This document shows positions 1 to 12,729 of a stretch of DNA of 64,000 nt, piece after piece (position 1 is the first letter of the stretch; every line of letters starts with the position of its first letter). This DNA comes from Trifolium pratense (lineage: Eukaryota > Streptophyta > Magnoliopsida > Fabales > Fabaceae). The notes beneath the pieces were generated by a model. That model was not told where the DNA came from and did no database searches. It saw only the letters and a program-made list of their open reading frames with translations. The stretch is taken from assembly GCF_020283565.1 (NCBI RefSeq), contig NC_060061.1:28061362-28125361 (forward strand). The letters run 5' to 3'. Made by a program: the position numbers and the translations under genes.

Positions 1-1074
1 TATGCAAATATATTTGTTCAAATTCAATCTAAATACGTAATGTGAGATCTATATACGGACGTTTTAATAGTACAAGTTTGAATTTGTCAATTATTATAAT
101 GCAAATTGCTTAAACAAAATTAAACACTTGCAGATAAAGAAAGTAAAGAAAGAATGTACCAAAAAAAAAAAAGAAAGTAAAGAAAGAAAAAAGATTAAAC
201 TCCTTATTAAATTTACACTCCATTTTTTTTTACGAGTCTAATAAAAAACAAGAAAGAAAACTATGCCTTCAACCTAACATATGCGACAACCACATAACTG
301 ATATGGGAATTAGGAAGGACAAGAAATTTAAGAAAGCAAGGAAAAATCTCGAGAAGTTCCACTCTTCTTAGCAAATGAATAGGATAGTTCCCAAGAATAA
401 TTGACTCACATGCCACATCAGCACATGTGACAATCCATGATGACGTGTGACATGTGTACACTTGGGGCAACAGAGCACTCACAGGCAGGGTCGGGGCAAG
501 GGCAGCACGTCACGGAAGTTCTCAGCTTAATCTTACCAGCGCTATATCTTGGGTGCGCGATATGGTGGGACTGTCTAGCACAGAGACCCCCATCCCTGAG
601 TTACAGTAGCTGGCAGAGGCAACGCAAATCGGGGAATCATTGTCAACGTGGCGATATGAGTCACTTGTCTCTTGTGCGTTGACTTGATCAAAATTAGTGG
701 GAAACCAACTTTTCGCAAAATGGACTAAAGTTATAAAGGCAAAAATCCCAAGTTTGTGAAAGTTACAAGACCAAAATTGCTATATTGGAAGTTAATGGGC
801 CAACATTCTAAATTTATGAAAGTTAGAGAGTCAAAAATACAATTTAGTCATTAGTTTCTCATGACCATTGTTGATGTGGCGCCAACGGCACCGGATAAGT
901 TTACACTTGTAAGGGAGATAGTTGAAATTTTATGAAAATTGAAATGTTTCATTTTTTAAATATATTATTTCTTTAAATGAAATGCTTAGAGAGTGTCCCG
1001 AGAACATTGCTTAACAAGACTTTTTTTTTTATTATAATGTTTTTTACTAAAAATGGTAAAAGTCTATTTTTGTA
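1..1074. other. Intergenic DNA, no supported gene
   Basis: This stretch is AT-rich with many A/T runs. An island at about 440-690 is distinctly GC-richer than its surroundings and has one 81-codon frame on the + strand, but I recognise no protein in it and see no splice sites. It may be a fragment of a gene or of a transposon. Confidence 0.6.
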
Positions 1075-1076
1075 TA

Positions 1077-1353
1077 CTCCCTCCGGTCCTTTTTATAATA
1101 AACACTTTGACAAAATCACACAGATCAATGAAGGTAAATTTTCTCATTAATGATTACAACATTTTATGTTATATTCCAAAACTAACCTTTGACTAGCATG
1201 AGAAATAAGCCTCTCTAATTAATGCACTAGCATTAGAATGAATTATTTGATTGTATTTAATAAGGGTACATATGGAATTGTGTCAAAGTATTTTTTATAA
1301 AAATGACCAAATAAAAAGTCCAAAGTGTTTATTATAAAAAGGACCGGAGGGAG
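1077..1353. mobile_element. Stowaway-type MITE
   Basis: The 277-bp element starts with CTCCCTCCGGTCC and ends with its reverse complement GGACCGGAGGGAG. A TA dinucleotide lies on each side (1075-1076 and 1354-1355). The terminal inverted repeat and TA target duplication are those of Stowaway/Tc1-mariner MITEs. The subterminal sequences (AAACACTTTGACA at the left, its near complement at the right) are also inverted. It has no coding capacity. Confidence 0.9.
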
Positions 1354-1377
1354 TAATAGAAGTCCAAACCCAAATGT

Positions 1378-1505
1378 CCCATATGTCTCAGCTCAACTGA
1401 CAAAAATGTCGAAATTGTTAGGCCGAACGTCGTAACCTGGGATCGAACTGGGATCTCACAATTATATATGAGTTTAATTTTAGTGGATTACCACTTCATC
1501 TAAGA
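1378..1505 (+). repeat. Degenerate tRNA-derived (SINE-like) repeat
   Basis: A box A-like AGCTCAACTGAC and, about 45 bp later, a box B-like GGGATCGAACTGGGAT are followed by an unrelated tail ending in an A-run. It cannot fold as a full cloverleaf, so I treat it as a tRNA-derived relic and not as a gene. Confidence 0.45.
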
Positions 1506-1600
1506 CCGAAAAAAAAATCCAAATCCAAATTATTTACTTTTATATATTTTAAAGTGTATGTGAGTTTAGACACCAAACTACTACTATAAAATAAACGTAG

Positions 1601-1735
1601 ATGTGTCCCCGTGAGCTTAGCTCAGTTGATAGGGATATCGTACTATATGTGCAGAAACCCGGATTCGAACCCGGGACACTCCACTTACTTACCTTTAAGT
1701 TGGATTTTTTAGCCCCTAGGCTACTTGACAAAAAA
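1601..1735 (+). repeat. tRNA-derived SINE-like repeat
   Basis: The sequence contains a good internal Pol III box A (TAGCTCAGTTGATAGG, about 1617) and box B (GGATTCGAACCCGGG, about 1661). It continues past the tRNA-like part into a non-tRNA tail (GGCTACTTGAC then A-rich). The acceptor stem and anticodon arm do not pair properly, so this is not a working tRNA. Confidence 0.55.
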
Positions 1736-1850
1736 GAAAATAAATATAGATGTGAGATAAAATGCATTAAAACTCCTAAAGCATCATCTAGAAGAGTTGA
1801 GGAAATAGATATGTAACATGTAGCACAGTAGCACAACATAATAAAGTTAA

Positions 1851-2891
1851 GGATCCGTTTAGCATGAGCCAATTCATGTATTGGTGCATGTTGGACAAAT
1901 GATGAGAAACGTTAGATTAAGTAGACTCATGGATCTTATGATGCATTATCTATATCAAAATATTTTTCTCTCTCATCTCATCTCTTTCCAGTAACATCAA
2001 TAATTCACTTGCAGTATGACCATAGAAATTCAAACATCATTCAACTTAAACCAACACAAGGATTAAGGAATCACAAAAAAAAAAAATTTTTTAGTTGAAA
2101 AAATAGAAATAGATTATCTTCCATCACTTAAAACCAATTCCATTACACAAAAACTAAAAAAATACTAGTACACTGTTTTTCTAAGAAACATCTTCAACCT
2201 GATTTTGTCTCTTCGATTCAATCTTACATGACAAAACCCAAAAAAAAAAAGAAAAAAAAAAATTAAATGTCAATGAGAATCTATTTACAAATGACTCAAT
2301 TGACATCTAATGAAGTTGGTTTCTTCAATTTCATCAACGTGTATTTTCCTACCATTAGGATATCAAACATCTAATTCTTGAAAAGACCATGCTTTTCTTC
2401 TAGTTTGCAGCAATTCATTTCCAATGGGACTTACAAAGAATGGGTTTGAGGTTTTTAAGTGGGCCATGAACTCGGGCAAGAACAATTTGTTAATAAGTTG
2501 CTGTATTAAGAGATTCGTCCTTAATGTGAAGTACTAATGGTTAAGTTATTTTTTTTGAAAATAAAATCCTTCTAGTAATGATTTTTTTGTTGTTGACAGA
2601 ATTCTAGTATTGAATGTTAATTGATGAGAGAAATTCTTTGAATTTAAAAGCTTGTTTGATTTTCAGTGAAACAATTTTTTCTTTTCTTTTTTTCTGAATC
2701 GGCAATGTTATAGATAGTTGATATTCATAGGATTTGTGTTGTTGATGATGAAGATGAGAGAGCATAAAGATGAGAGAGTAATTGTGTGTGGATACACTAC
2801 CATAAAATCTGTAAATCCTACTAAATCTATGGTTTGATTTGATGAGTCCAAAATGGACCAATAGATGTATTGGTCCAACTTATACGGATCC
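1851..2891. mobile_element. Possible non-autonomous TIR element
   Basis: The left end reads GGATCCGTTTAGCATGAGCC and the right end (reverse-complemented) GGATCCGTATAAGTTGGACC. Both continue into a similar region around CATGTATTGGT. The ends are imperfect and the target duplication is not clear (TTA/TAA on the outside). The interior has no ORF of note. Confidence 0.35.
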
Positions 2892-3382
2892 TAAAGTTAA
2901 ACATATTGGTCCAGCTTATACGGATCTTCAGGGTCCATTTATGCTGCACCGAAACATGTATTTGTCCATTATGGACCAAAATTTGTCACCATTAAATTAA
3001 ACAAGTCTATAGACTCTATAATGCATTTATTATTCGATTTAACCAAACAACCTATCAATATTTTACTATTTTTTCAGTTGATATAGTCTGACCAACCTTG
3101 ATAATGTGCCACAAATTAAATTGATAAAAGGTGCAAATTAGAAAGTCAAATTTCACTAATTATATTTTTTTAATATATGTGCTCAATCCCATTCCCCACT
3201 AAAATTTTGACTCAGTTAATTGTCAAAGACGGATTCATATAGAAAAATGTATAAATATAAATAAACAGTGATAATACTGACTAATTTATAAATCATAAGA
3301 TTATTAATTACAATAAAAAAGTTTTACAGTGGGCCGCAGCCCATTACTTACATGTTATATATTGCACTTGTATGTGTGACAG

Positions 3383-6300
3383 ATGAGAAGATGGAAAAAA
3401 TGGGAAGAGGAGACTCAAACACTCGAATATCAGATAGATAATGGTAACTTTAATCTTTCACATGTTATTAATTCTTATTTGAATTAGGTAAAAAAAAATA
3501 ATTCTTATTAAAGAAATACTTTGTCAACTGCAAAAATTTTGTCCAGTGGTTAAAAGACATGTCTTGAATTCGAGAGGTCCGGAAAATACCTTTATAAAGG
3601 CTCATTGATCCCTAAGGTCTTCCATGCCTTGGATTTGGACATCATCCCCTCACCCTAAATTTTGATCTAAAAAAAAGTATTTTGTTGTCCCCGTAAACGT
3701 TAAATGTAACTCAATTGGTAGGAACATTATGAGAGTTCAAACCCCAAATACCTCACTAGCTTACTTATTCAAAAAAAAAATACCTCACTAGCTTATCCAC
3801 GTGAAATTTTTGGTCACCGAGACTATTTAAAAATAAAATAAAAAATACTTTGTTGTAACATCTAGTATTAATTAGTCTATTTACGATTTAAAACTTATTT
3901 TTGTTTTATGTGTTGCTGACAAACATTGTGAGTACAGATTCAAGAAGATTCCAGCATTTAAGTCAAACATTGGGTGGCAAACGTCACATAAAATTATGGA
4001 ATAACTATTCTCCCTTGTTGTGGATAGTAAGTGAATTATAAAAGTGAAATTTTGAAATGATTTAATTTACATACACTAATTAAATCCATATATACCATGT
4101 TTTATTCTCTATCTATAGGCGTGTTTTCTGCGGCAGTTCTATAATTCAGTCTCAAAAGATGATTACTTTGCTCTACGAAATGGGTTCATTGCTGTAAGTG
4201 AAACTACAACTATACCAACTTGAAACTTCCTCACAGGGATTTCATACATGGTACTCTTCCTCAAACAACAACATTGTTACACCAAATTTACTATAATTAG
4301 TACTTAATTAGTAGTGGTTTTACTTCTAAATTATGGTCGAGGCACTTTGATATTACTTTTGAATGCGGCTAAATGAGAGACTAATGCAATCACAATTGCA
4401 GTTGTGATGTTGTTGCATAGTATAAGAAACAACACAGTATATGAATTGATATTATTTTGCTTAATATTTACATAGTATATACGTATTGTTTATATAGGAT
4501 TCATGACATGTAAGTTTGAATTCTATCATAATATTACTCCTATGATTTCTCTTGTCAATTACAAGTTTAATTGCCTTTCCTATAATGTTTGATCGGTTGT
4601 GATTGCTTTTCCTAGAATCACTCTTACAATGAATGCTTTGATTCTATATCCTTAACACGCCCCCCGCAAGATAGGGGTACCGTCCGCTACGCCTATCTTG
4701 AGACGAAGATCTTGATGTCGCTGCCTTGACAAGGGTTTCGTGAAACAGTCTGCAAGTTGATCTTTGGTAGAGACATGTTGGACCCGTAGTCTTTTATTGC
4801 GGACATGATCTCTAACAAAGTGGATGTCTATGGCAATGTGTTTCATGCGGCTATGCAACACTGGATTGACAGTGAGGTACGTTGCTCCCAAATTGTCACA
4901 ATAGATGTCAGGAGTAGTTGGCAGACATACATGTAGTTCGGACAAAAGTGATGATAGCCATAGAACTTCTGCAGATGCAGATGCGAGAGCTTTATATTCA
5001 GCCTCTGTGGAGGAGCGTGCCACAGCTTTTTGTTTGAAGGACTTCCAAGAAATTGGATTACCACCGTAGAATGTAATGTGGGCAGATGTCGATGTATAAT
5101 CATCTCTATTTCCAGCCCAATCGGCATCACTGAATGCATAAAGAGTGGGAGAAGATGAACGCTTCAAATGAAGTCCATGAAATATGGTGGCTTTTAGATA
5201 ACGGAGTAGTCTTTTCAATGATGTGAAGTGTGTGGAGGATGGACTCTGCATGAACTATGCGAGTTTGTTCACCGTATAGGCTATGTCTGGCCTTGTCATT
5301 GACAAATACTGAAGAGCTCCTATGTTGCTTCTATATTGAGTAGCGTCGACCGCACTCGTACCATCATATTGTGTAAGATGAGAAGAGGTAGACATTGGTG
5401 AATGAACAATCTTTGCATCTGCCATTTGTGTGCGGTCAAGCAAGTCACGAATGTATTTGTGTTGACTGAGGAATAGTCCATGAGTGGTAGGAATAACTTC
5501 GACCACAAGGAAAAAATGAATGGATCCCAAGTCCTTAATGGAGAACACAGTAGAAAGTGTTGAAATGCACCTTTGTATTTCTTGATCATTGTTACCTGTA
5601 ATTAAAATATCATCAACATAGATCATTCTGTAAAGTTTGACATCACCTTTGAGATAGATAAATAATGATGGGTCAGATTTAGAGTTGAAGAATCCATAGG
5701 AGAGTAAGAAGGAACACAAGGTGTTAAACCAAGCTCGAGGAGCTTGTTTTAAACCATACAAAGATTTCTTTAGCCTGTAAACATGATCAGGATAATCTGG
5801 ATTTTGAAACCCCGGTGGCTGCTGCATGTAAACAGTTTCCAAAAGTTTGCCATGTAAAAAGGCGTTGTTAACATCAAGTTGACGAATGTGCCAACGATGT
5901 TGAATTGCTAGTGTGAGAACCAACCGAACTGTCGAAGGTTTGATCACCGGACTGAAAGTCTGATCATAATCTAGTCCAGGACGTTGATGAAATCCCTTTG
6001 CGACTAATCTTGCCTTGTACCTATCAATGGAGCCATCTGGGTGTCGCTTCACTCTAAACACCCACTTACACCCAATGAGATTAGAGGCGTGATTTTTTGG
6101 TACCAAATCCCATGTCCCTTGCTGGATAAGTGCATTGAACTCTGAAGCCATTGCGGAACGCCATTCCGGAGAATTCATTGCTTGAGATACACATGTAGGT
6201 TCATGTGATGGTGGTATTGGATGTTTTGTGACCATCAAGAATTTTTTGTTTGGTTTGCTTATGTTGTTCATAGACCGTGTAACCGGTCTTGAAGGTGCCG

Positions 6301-9300
6301 TGGAAGACGTTGATGTAGAGTCCACTGGTGGTGGGTTTGGTAAAGGGTTGGGAGAGGTGGTGCTATTGGATGATTGGTGTGGTACAGAGGTTTGGATGAT
6401 ATTGGAATTGGGATATGGGCTTACGGTTTGATGAGTTAATGTGGAAGTGGTGTGATTTGTAGGTGTTACCGGTGGGTTTCTTTGGTGGGATATTGGGGAT
6501 TGATGTGGGGCCATCAGGTTATGATTTGGTGGTATTAAATTTGATGAGGTAGTTTCGGCTAAAGGAGGCGAGATATTAGGGAGAGGAAGCCAATGGTTAT
6601 GTGGTGATAATTGAGGTTGGGGATTAGGATGTGAGTGAGTTTGAGAGAAGGGAAATTGGTCTTCAACGAAGATTACATGACGAGAAAGGTGTATCCTTTG
6701 ACTTGTTTGATTTAGACAAATATATGAGTGATGTTGTGTAGAGTAACCAAGAAAGACACATGGTGTACTACGTGGAGATAGTTTGTTTGGAGCATAGGGT
6801 CGTAACCAAGGATAACAAAGACACCCAAAAAATTTCAAATTTTTATAGGATGGAGTTCTATTGTGAAGACGCTCAAAAGGTGTTGTGAACCGAAGCGAGG
6901 GGGTGGGTAGTCTGTTAATGAGATATACTGATGTTTGAAATGCATAACACCAATATTTTGAGGGAATGGAAGCATGACTTAACAATGTTAGTGTGGTTTC
7001 AACAATATGTCGATGTTTGCGCTCGACTATTCCTATATGCTCTGGGGTGTATGGTGGGGAGATAAAATGAGAAATTCCATGTTTGGCAAAATATGATTTT
7101 AATTTCATGTATTCTGTCCCTTCATCAGTGTAAATGGATTTAATTTTGAAAGAGAAATATTTTTCAACGGTCTTTTTGAATTGAGGAAAAATTGTAACAA
7201 CTTCACTTTTTTGTTTTAATGGATAGCCATGAATAACGAGTGAAATGATCAACAAAAATTATATAGTAGCGAAATCCATTAACCGAGGTCACTAGGGATG
7301 GACCCCAAACATCAGAGAAAATTAAATCAAGAGGAGCAAAAGTTTTTATTGATGAATCATGAAAAGGTAATTTGTGACTCTTATTCAAAAGACATGAGTT
7401 ACAATTGGTGCTGGAAAATTTAAATTTTGAAGGTAGAAATGCTTTGAGAGCTTGTTGAAGTGTCCTAGGTGAGGGATGGCCTAGCCGAGCATGCCAAAGT
7501 GAGGTGTTGGTCCGCGAGGCTTGGAGAGTGGTTGGAGGGATTGATTGTGAAGGTTGAAGGGTGTAGAGATCACCACTAGTTGGACCGCACATCAACGTTG
7601 CCCCCGTCTTGAGATCCTTCACATGAAAAGAGAAAGGGTGAAATTCAACATAAACATTATTTTGTTGACAAAATTTTGCAACAGAGATTAAATTATGACT
7701 TGCTTTTGGGACACACAAAACATTGTTAAGATTAAAAGTAGTAGAAGGAGTGAGAAGATGAGTGGAACCCATGTGTGAAATGGCTAAACCTGAACCATCT
7801 CCAATAGTGACTGAGTCGAGACCTTCATAGTTAGCATGAAGACTTAAGTTGTTTAAGTCCGTGGTGATGTGATGGTTGGCTCCTCTGTCAAAGATCCAGT
7901 TTGAGTTTGCAGCAGCATAGTTAGCAGTAGGAGCAGATTGCATAAATTGTGGACAGTTCTTGGCTATATGACCTGGAAAATCACAGAATTGACAGCTTGG
8001 TAGTGAACGATGCGCTCGAGAATTGAAGTGATTTTGGCTTCTTGACGGTCCTTGCTGAAAAGGCCGGTAATTATTGTTTGAAAAATGTTGATTGCGTGAA
8101 AAGGACTGCATTGGGTTAAATGAATCCATTGAGCTGTGTTTCATATTTTGTGATGGTTGTGAAGCATGACGACCACCGCGACGATGCGTATTGCGGCCAC
8201 AGAAATTTCGTGGTCCATTTCGTTGATGGAAATTTGCTGTTGGGGCAGCAACTTCAGCAGGTGCATCATCTTTTTGCAGAAATTCTTCATGTGCAATGAG
8301 ATGGCTATGTAATTCTTCAAAAGTGAAGGATCTTTCTATGGTGCGAATGGATGCGGCAATATCGCGATACTCAGATCCCAGGCCATTCAAGACATAGAGA
8401 GTAATATCATCATCAGAGATTGTGGCATCCAAGACGGCTAGTTCATCAGCTACTCGCTTGATCTGAAACAGGAATTCTCTGACAGTTTGAGAACCTTTGC
8501 GGCTTCTCTGCAGTTGATTTTTGAGGGACATCACATGAGCTCGTGATGGATTAGCATACTTGGCCTCAATGGCCAGCCATAGTTGGCGAGCGGTATCGCA
8601 AGATGCGAAGGCAACAGCGTCACGCTCAGTCATGGATGCAAGGAGAAAACTAACAATGAGTTGGTCATTTGCAAACCAATCCTCATAGGCTGGATTATCG
8701 ATTGACTTACCATCAGCAACAGTGATAAACTCAGGTGCTGGTTTAGTTTTCCCATTGATATAGCCTATGCATTTCATGCCAGCCAGCAAGGAATTAACTT
8801 GGCGTCGCCAAGCAAAAAAGGTGGAAGTAGATAATTTTAGTGAAATTTGTGCTCCTTTCTTGAGAGGTGAAAGATTGTTGGAGTCGGAAGCCATGGTGGA
8901 TCGTACTCGGTGGAGTCTATAGATATAGGATTCATGACATGTAAGTTTGAATTCTATCATAATATTACTCCTATGATTTCTCTTGTCAGTTACAAGTTTA
9001 ATTGCCTTTCCTATAATGTTTGATCGGTTGTGATTGCTTTTCCTAGAATCACTCTTACAATGAATGCTTTGATTCTATATCCTTAACACATAGACCTTCA
9101 AATTGCGGTTATGGACGTGGTTTAGAGATTTTTTTCTCTCAGTACCCCTGTTTTTCTTCCTTTTTTCAGTAATACCCATATTTTGGGACAAAAACTGACG
9201 CATGCAAGGAGGCATGGCGGAACTGCCACTGCCGCCATTGGGCAGAAATGGCCTTTTTTTGGTTTTTTTTTTTTTTTTTAAATAAATATGATGAAGAAAA

Positions 9301-12261
9301 AGGCAAAAAAAAGAAACGGTATCAACAAAAAAAAAATAGTAACAAAAAAAAAACAGATCTGAGAATAAAAGAAAAAAAAAAACAGTATCAACAAAAAACA
9401 AAAAAATAACAAAACAACAACAAAAGAGAAAGCGGATCTGAGAACTTAAATCTAAGATTTTGGATCTTTGTTTTTTGTTTTAGTTTGGATTTGATTTGAA
9501 AACAGTTTTTTTGGTTTGATTTGGGTTTGGATTTTGTGTTCTTCATCGTGAAGAAAATTGATGAACAATGATGAAGAAGAAGAGCAAGAGAGAGGGACGA
9601 TTTAAAGAGAATGAGAGGAAGAGAGAGGAAATTTTGTGAAGAATAAATGATTTGTGAGGGTTTAGGTTATTTATACCTCCTGATTCAGTGTGCACACGCC
9701 TACCATGAGCCCTCCCATCACAGCCGTTGATGTAGATCAAACGGTTCAGAAAACGAAAAAAATAAAAAAATATTCTTTGGTCAATGGCGATAGTCTAAGT
9801 TCCGCCATCCCTTTGTAATGGCGACGTTGCCAGTTCCGCCATCAATGGGGACCTACAACGCGTCAGTTTTTGTCCCAGAACAGGAGTATTATGGAAAAAA
9901 AATTCAAAACAGAGGTATTACGGAAAAAAAAACAGGGGTACTGAGAAGTATTGGCTTTATTGGACCATGCTAGTTTCATTCTGATGCAAATTATGAAACA
10001 TATTTGGTCCCCAAAGAGAACTTATTTTTTCCTTAATTAAATTGTAGGCAAATATTTCTGAAGGCAGCAATTTCAACTTCAAGAAATTTCTTTCTCGCAC
10101 TTATGACGAAGATTTTGAGAAGGTGGTAGGAATCAGGTACTCCTTGATACCATACTAATAACAATGTCGCAATAGTAATTTAACCTAATACGAGAAGAAT
10201 CATTGATTCGCACAATTGGTAGCGCTTGGTTGAAAAACCAGTGGCGCAAAGCTATTGTGCGTTGCATAAGTAACATAACTAGCATTTTTTGACAAAGTAA
10301 CATAACTAACATAAGTTTTAAATTTACCTCATAAATTATGTATACAAGACCAAACAATCATATTATTACCCAAGCTTTTGATACTCTTTCAGATTTTGGA
10401 TCTGGCTTTTCTCCATATTTTTCATATTCGTCAGCGCACATGGTAAGACAATTTATTTAAATGATAATTAACATGTCATTAATTTTGTCCCTTGCTCTTA
10501 GTTTACTTTAATTAGTGCATAAAAGCATTTTAACTTTGCAACAAAATTATCATTATTTAACAGTGATTTCATTTTATTTGCTGCAGAGTTTTATAATTAC
10601 TACTGGCTTCCATTTATTCCACTTCTGGTAAATTTCATACAATTTCTCTTCTTTTTATAAAAATAATAATACAATGCATTTCATGAAAAGGATTTCATAG
10701 TATTTCTCTTCATATAATCCATCCATTGAAATCGTTCAAGAACTGTGATTTTATAATTTTCTTCTCCATTTTTTTTGTGACTTTCTTTCTGTCTTGTTAT
10801 TGAAGGTTGCTCTACTTGTTGGGACTAAACTGCAAGTGATAATAACAAATATGCACCTAGATAGTTGCAAGCAAAATCCAGTTATCAAAGGAACCATACT
10901 TGTAAAAACAAGTAATGAATATTTCTGGTTTCATCGACCTGAATGGCTTCTCCATTTACTCCAATTCATTTCTATCCAGGTACATTAACCATACAATTTA
11001 TTAAAATTAAGGTGAACACTCTAGTACACGTCTTATTTGGATATGTATCGGTACACTACTCACGTAGATAATTCTGATTGGTCCACAAATCGTGTTTAAT
11101 ATAGAAAAACTAGTAAACACTATTTGTGAACCCATCAATATTGTCCACCTCAGCAGGTGCACCAGTACATATCTGAATAAGACGCATACTAAAGAATTCA
11201 CCTAAAATCATATCTGTATGAGGATTAAAATGTGATTAGATTAATTCTGAACAAAATGAATATATGCTTATGCTTATATTATAATTCATGGCAGAACTCG
11301 TTTCAACTTGCATTTTTCACCTGGAGTTGGGTAAGTAATTACTAGTGATTAATTAACATTTTTGTTAACATTTTATATATGCTAATTGATTCTATACTAA
11401 CTAACAAACAACAGTATGAATTTGGTCCAAGGTCTTGCTTTAGTAGAGAAAAACAGGACATTGCCATAAGAATTGCAATGAGTTTAGCTGTGCAGCTCCT
11501 TTGTGGTTATGTCACTCTTCCCCTTTATGCACTTGTCACTCAGGTAAACATATAGTATTAAATATTAATTCCTTCCTATGCAATCTGATATAGTTAAGTA
11601 AAGTCTGACAAAAAATTATTTTAGTCAATAATTAAAATAAGATATTATCCGAACAATTCAACCTTAATTGAAGAGTATTAACTATTTTTGTCATTCCACT
11701 TGGTTTAAATCAATGATTAGTAACTAATCACTACTAGTACTTGGTATGCATGAAAATGTGACACAGATGGGATCCAGCATGAAAAAGGAAATTTTCAGCG
11801 AACGTGTTGTGCTAGGTCTAAAAAATTGGCGTAAAAAGGCAAAAGGATCAGTTTCGAAAAACAACTCAACTTGTAGTAGACATTCAGCTTCTTTACATTC
11901 CCAAAAAAGTGACAATTCAGTAAGGGACGCTATAGAGAGTATGCACAATAATAAGGTGGATAATGAAGACATTCAATCAGTAGTAGAGATGAATCCTCCT
12001 TATGCGAACCACTCTAGAAACGAGGAGGAAGAAGAGATCATTGTAGATACCATTGAGCAAGAGATCTTGATCACTTCAGAAAATACACACAGTAATGAGG
12101 AAGATAATGCAAAGATCATCACCAGAGGAATCTATGACGGTGAGGTCTCGTTTGGAATTTATGTGTGTAGCAGTAGCAGAGGCATAGGGGAAATTGTTTC
12201 AATTGCTGAAGAAGAAGATGACACTGATCATGATCACACATTACCCCATTTGAATCCATAG
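3383..12261 (+). CDS. MLO-family seven-transmembrane protein (5' exons missing)
   Basis: MLO proteins are plant plasma-membrane proteins with seven TM helices and a cytosolic calmodulin-binding site. Several act in powdery-mildew susceptibility, others in pollen or root signalling. Ten exons can be placed by homology and GT-AG borders: 3383-3443, 3938-4026, 4119-4193, 10048-10136, 10393-10442, 10587-10627, 10806-10979, 11295-11330, 11415-11543 and 11767-12261. They total 1239 bp, an in-frame 412 residues plus a stop. Recognisable family blocks are [74 protein letters not shown] and MGSSMKK. The calmodulin-binding helix follows around [12 protein letters not shown], then an acidic Ser-rich tail. 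The N-terminal exons (TM1 and the first extracellular loop) are not found in 1-3382. They may lie left of the window or be lost, so whether the gene works is open. The intron 4194-10047 holds a Copia element. Subgroup not assigned. Confidence 0.9.
3700..3785 (+). repeat. Degenerate tRNA-derived repeat in an MLO intron
   Basis: A box A-like TGTAACTCAATTGGTAGG and a box B-like AGAGTTCAAACCCC lie about 40 bp apart. The phrase TACCTCACTAGCTTA then occurs twice around an A-run. It lies within the intron between MLO exons 3383-3443 and 3938-4026. Confidence 0.4.
4492..4657 (-). repeat. 3' LTR of the Copia element
   Basis: This is the left-hand copy of the LTR, preceded on the - strand by a G-rich polypurine tract. 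The RNase H reading frame ends just inside it (4652). Confidence 0.9.
4652..8894 (-). pseudogene. Copia gag-pol, broken by one frameshift and one nonsense change
   Basis: The likely start is the ATG at 8894 (MASDSNN...); the frame runs open upstream into the LTR. Part 1 (to 7203) holds gag, a CCHC knuckle (C-x2-C-x4-H-x4-C), the protease region and the start of integrase. Part 2 (7255-5257) is in another frame: the rest of integrase (TDEGTEY, then [16 protein letters not shown]), RT with YVDD, and the connection. Part 3 (5254-4652) is RNase H ([23 protein letters not shown]). The first break is a frameshift near 7230. The second is TAG at 5257-5255, where the family has Gln, with the frame unchanged. 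The protease active site reads D-R-G instead of D-S/T-G. The element therefore cannot make its own protease or a full polyprotein, yet its LTRs are almost identical. Confidence 0.92.
8923..9088 (-). repeat. 5' LTR of the Copia element
   Basis: This is the right-hand LTR copy. It is the transcription start side, because the coding region runs leftward on the - strand. Confidence 0.9.
9138..9945. mobile_element. Fold-back DNA element in the same MLO intron
   Basis: The ends CTCAGTACCCCTG and CAGGGGTACTGAG are inverted. The inverted similarity goes on inward for about 80 bp, including TTTTGGGACAAAAACTGACG at the left and its counterpart at 9860-9885. The interior is A-rich, with a region of coding-like composition (9540-9740) that I do not recognise. 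It looks like a non-autonomous TIR element. The target duplication is not clear. Confidence 0.65.
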
Positions 12262-12286
12262 AGATTGGACTTATAATATTTGTTTC

Positions 12287-12292
12287 AATAAA
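12287..12292 (+). terminator. Candidate polyadenylation signal of the MLO gene
   Basis: AATAAA lies 26 bp after the MLO stop codon. A second AATAAA-like site follows near 12350. Confidence 0.4.
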
Positions 12293-12729
12293 ACTCATTG
12301 GTTATGCTATTTCTATAAACTCAATGCTATGTTGTGAACTTGTAAAATCAATAAAAAAAACTATCATATCATATATAATTATAAAGTAATACTATACATA
12401 CTACATATTATAGAAAACAACATCTATACAAGACACATGCCCAATATTATTATTCAATGAAAGGTAGAACACATTGAGTAGCAAACAGTTTGATTTTTTA
12501 AATTTTGCCTCATTGACTTTAATATATTCCAGCATAATTTAGTATATGCACATGCACTAATGCACATAAAGAGATTAAAATTAAAGTCAGTCTTACAAGA
12601 ATTATAGCTTAATTTCAAGTCAAGCATGACTTGGTCCAAGGAGGTACCTAGTAGTTTGATAATTTACATACAGTCCATTACTCCATTCGATCCTACTTGA
12701 AGTTGCTTTACCTATTAAAAACTCCTCCC
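12293..12729. other. MLO 3' flank, nothing recognised
   Basis: AT-rich sequence between the MLO 3' end and the Copia LTR. I see no ORF, repeat or RNA gene. Confidence 0.5.

Larger units (their letters stand above)
4492..9088 (-). mobile_element. Ty1/Copia LTR retrotransposon inside an MLO intron
   Basis: Two direct repeats of about 166 bp (4492-4657 and 8923-9088) enclose gag-pol on the - strand, in the Copia order gag, protease, integrase, RT, RNase H. On the - strand the LTR starts TGTTAAGG, and a purine tract (GCGGGGGGCG) lies just before the 3' LTR. The two LTRs differ at one position that I can see (A versus G in GTCARTTAC), so the insertion is recent. I could not settle a 5-bp target duplication, and no standard initiator-Met PBS follows the 5' LTR. 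The short LTRs would fit an Ale-like lineage, but that is a guess. Confidence 0.95.

Noticed and set aside
1601..1690. A tRNA gene
   Set aside because: Box A and box B are good, but the acceptor and anticodon stems do not pair and the sequence continues into a SINE-like tail.
6228..6431. A + strand ORF within the first Copia element
   Set aside because: It is the antisense shadow of the Ser/Pro/Thr-rich linker between integrase and RT.
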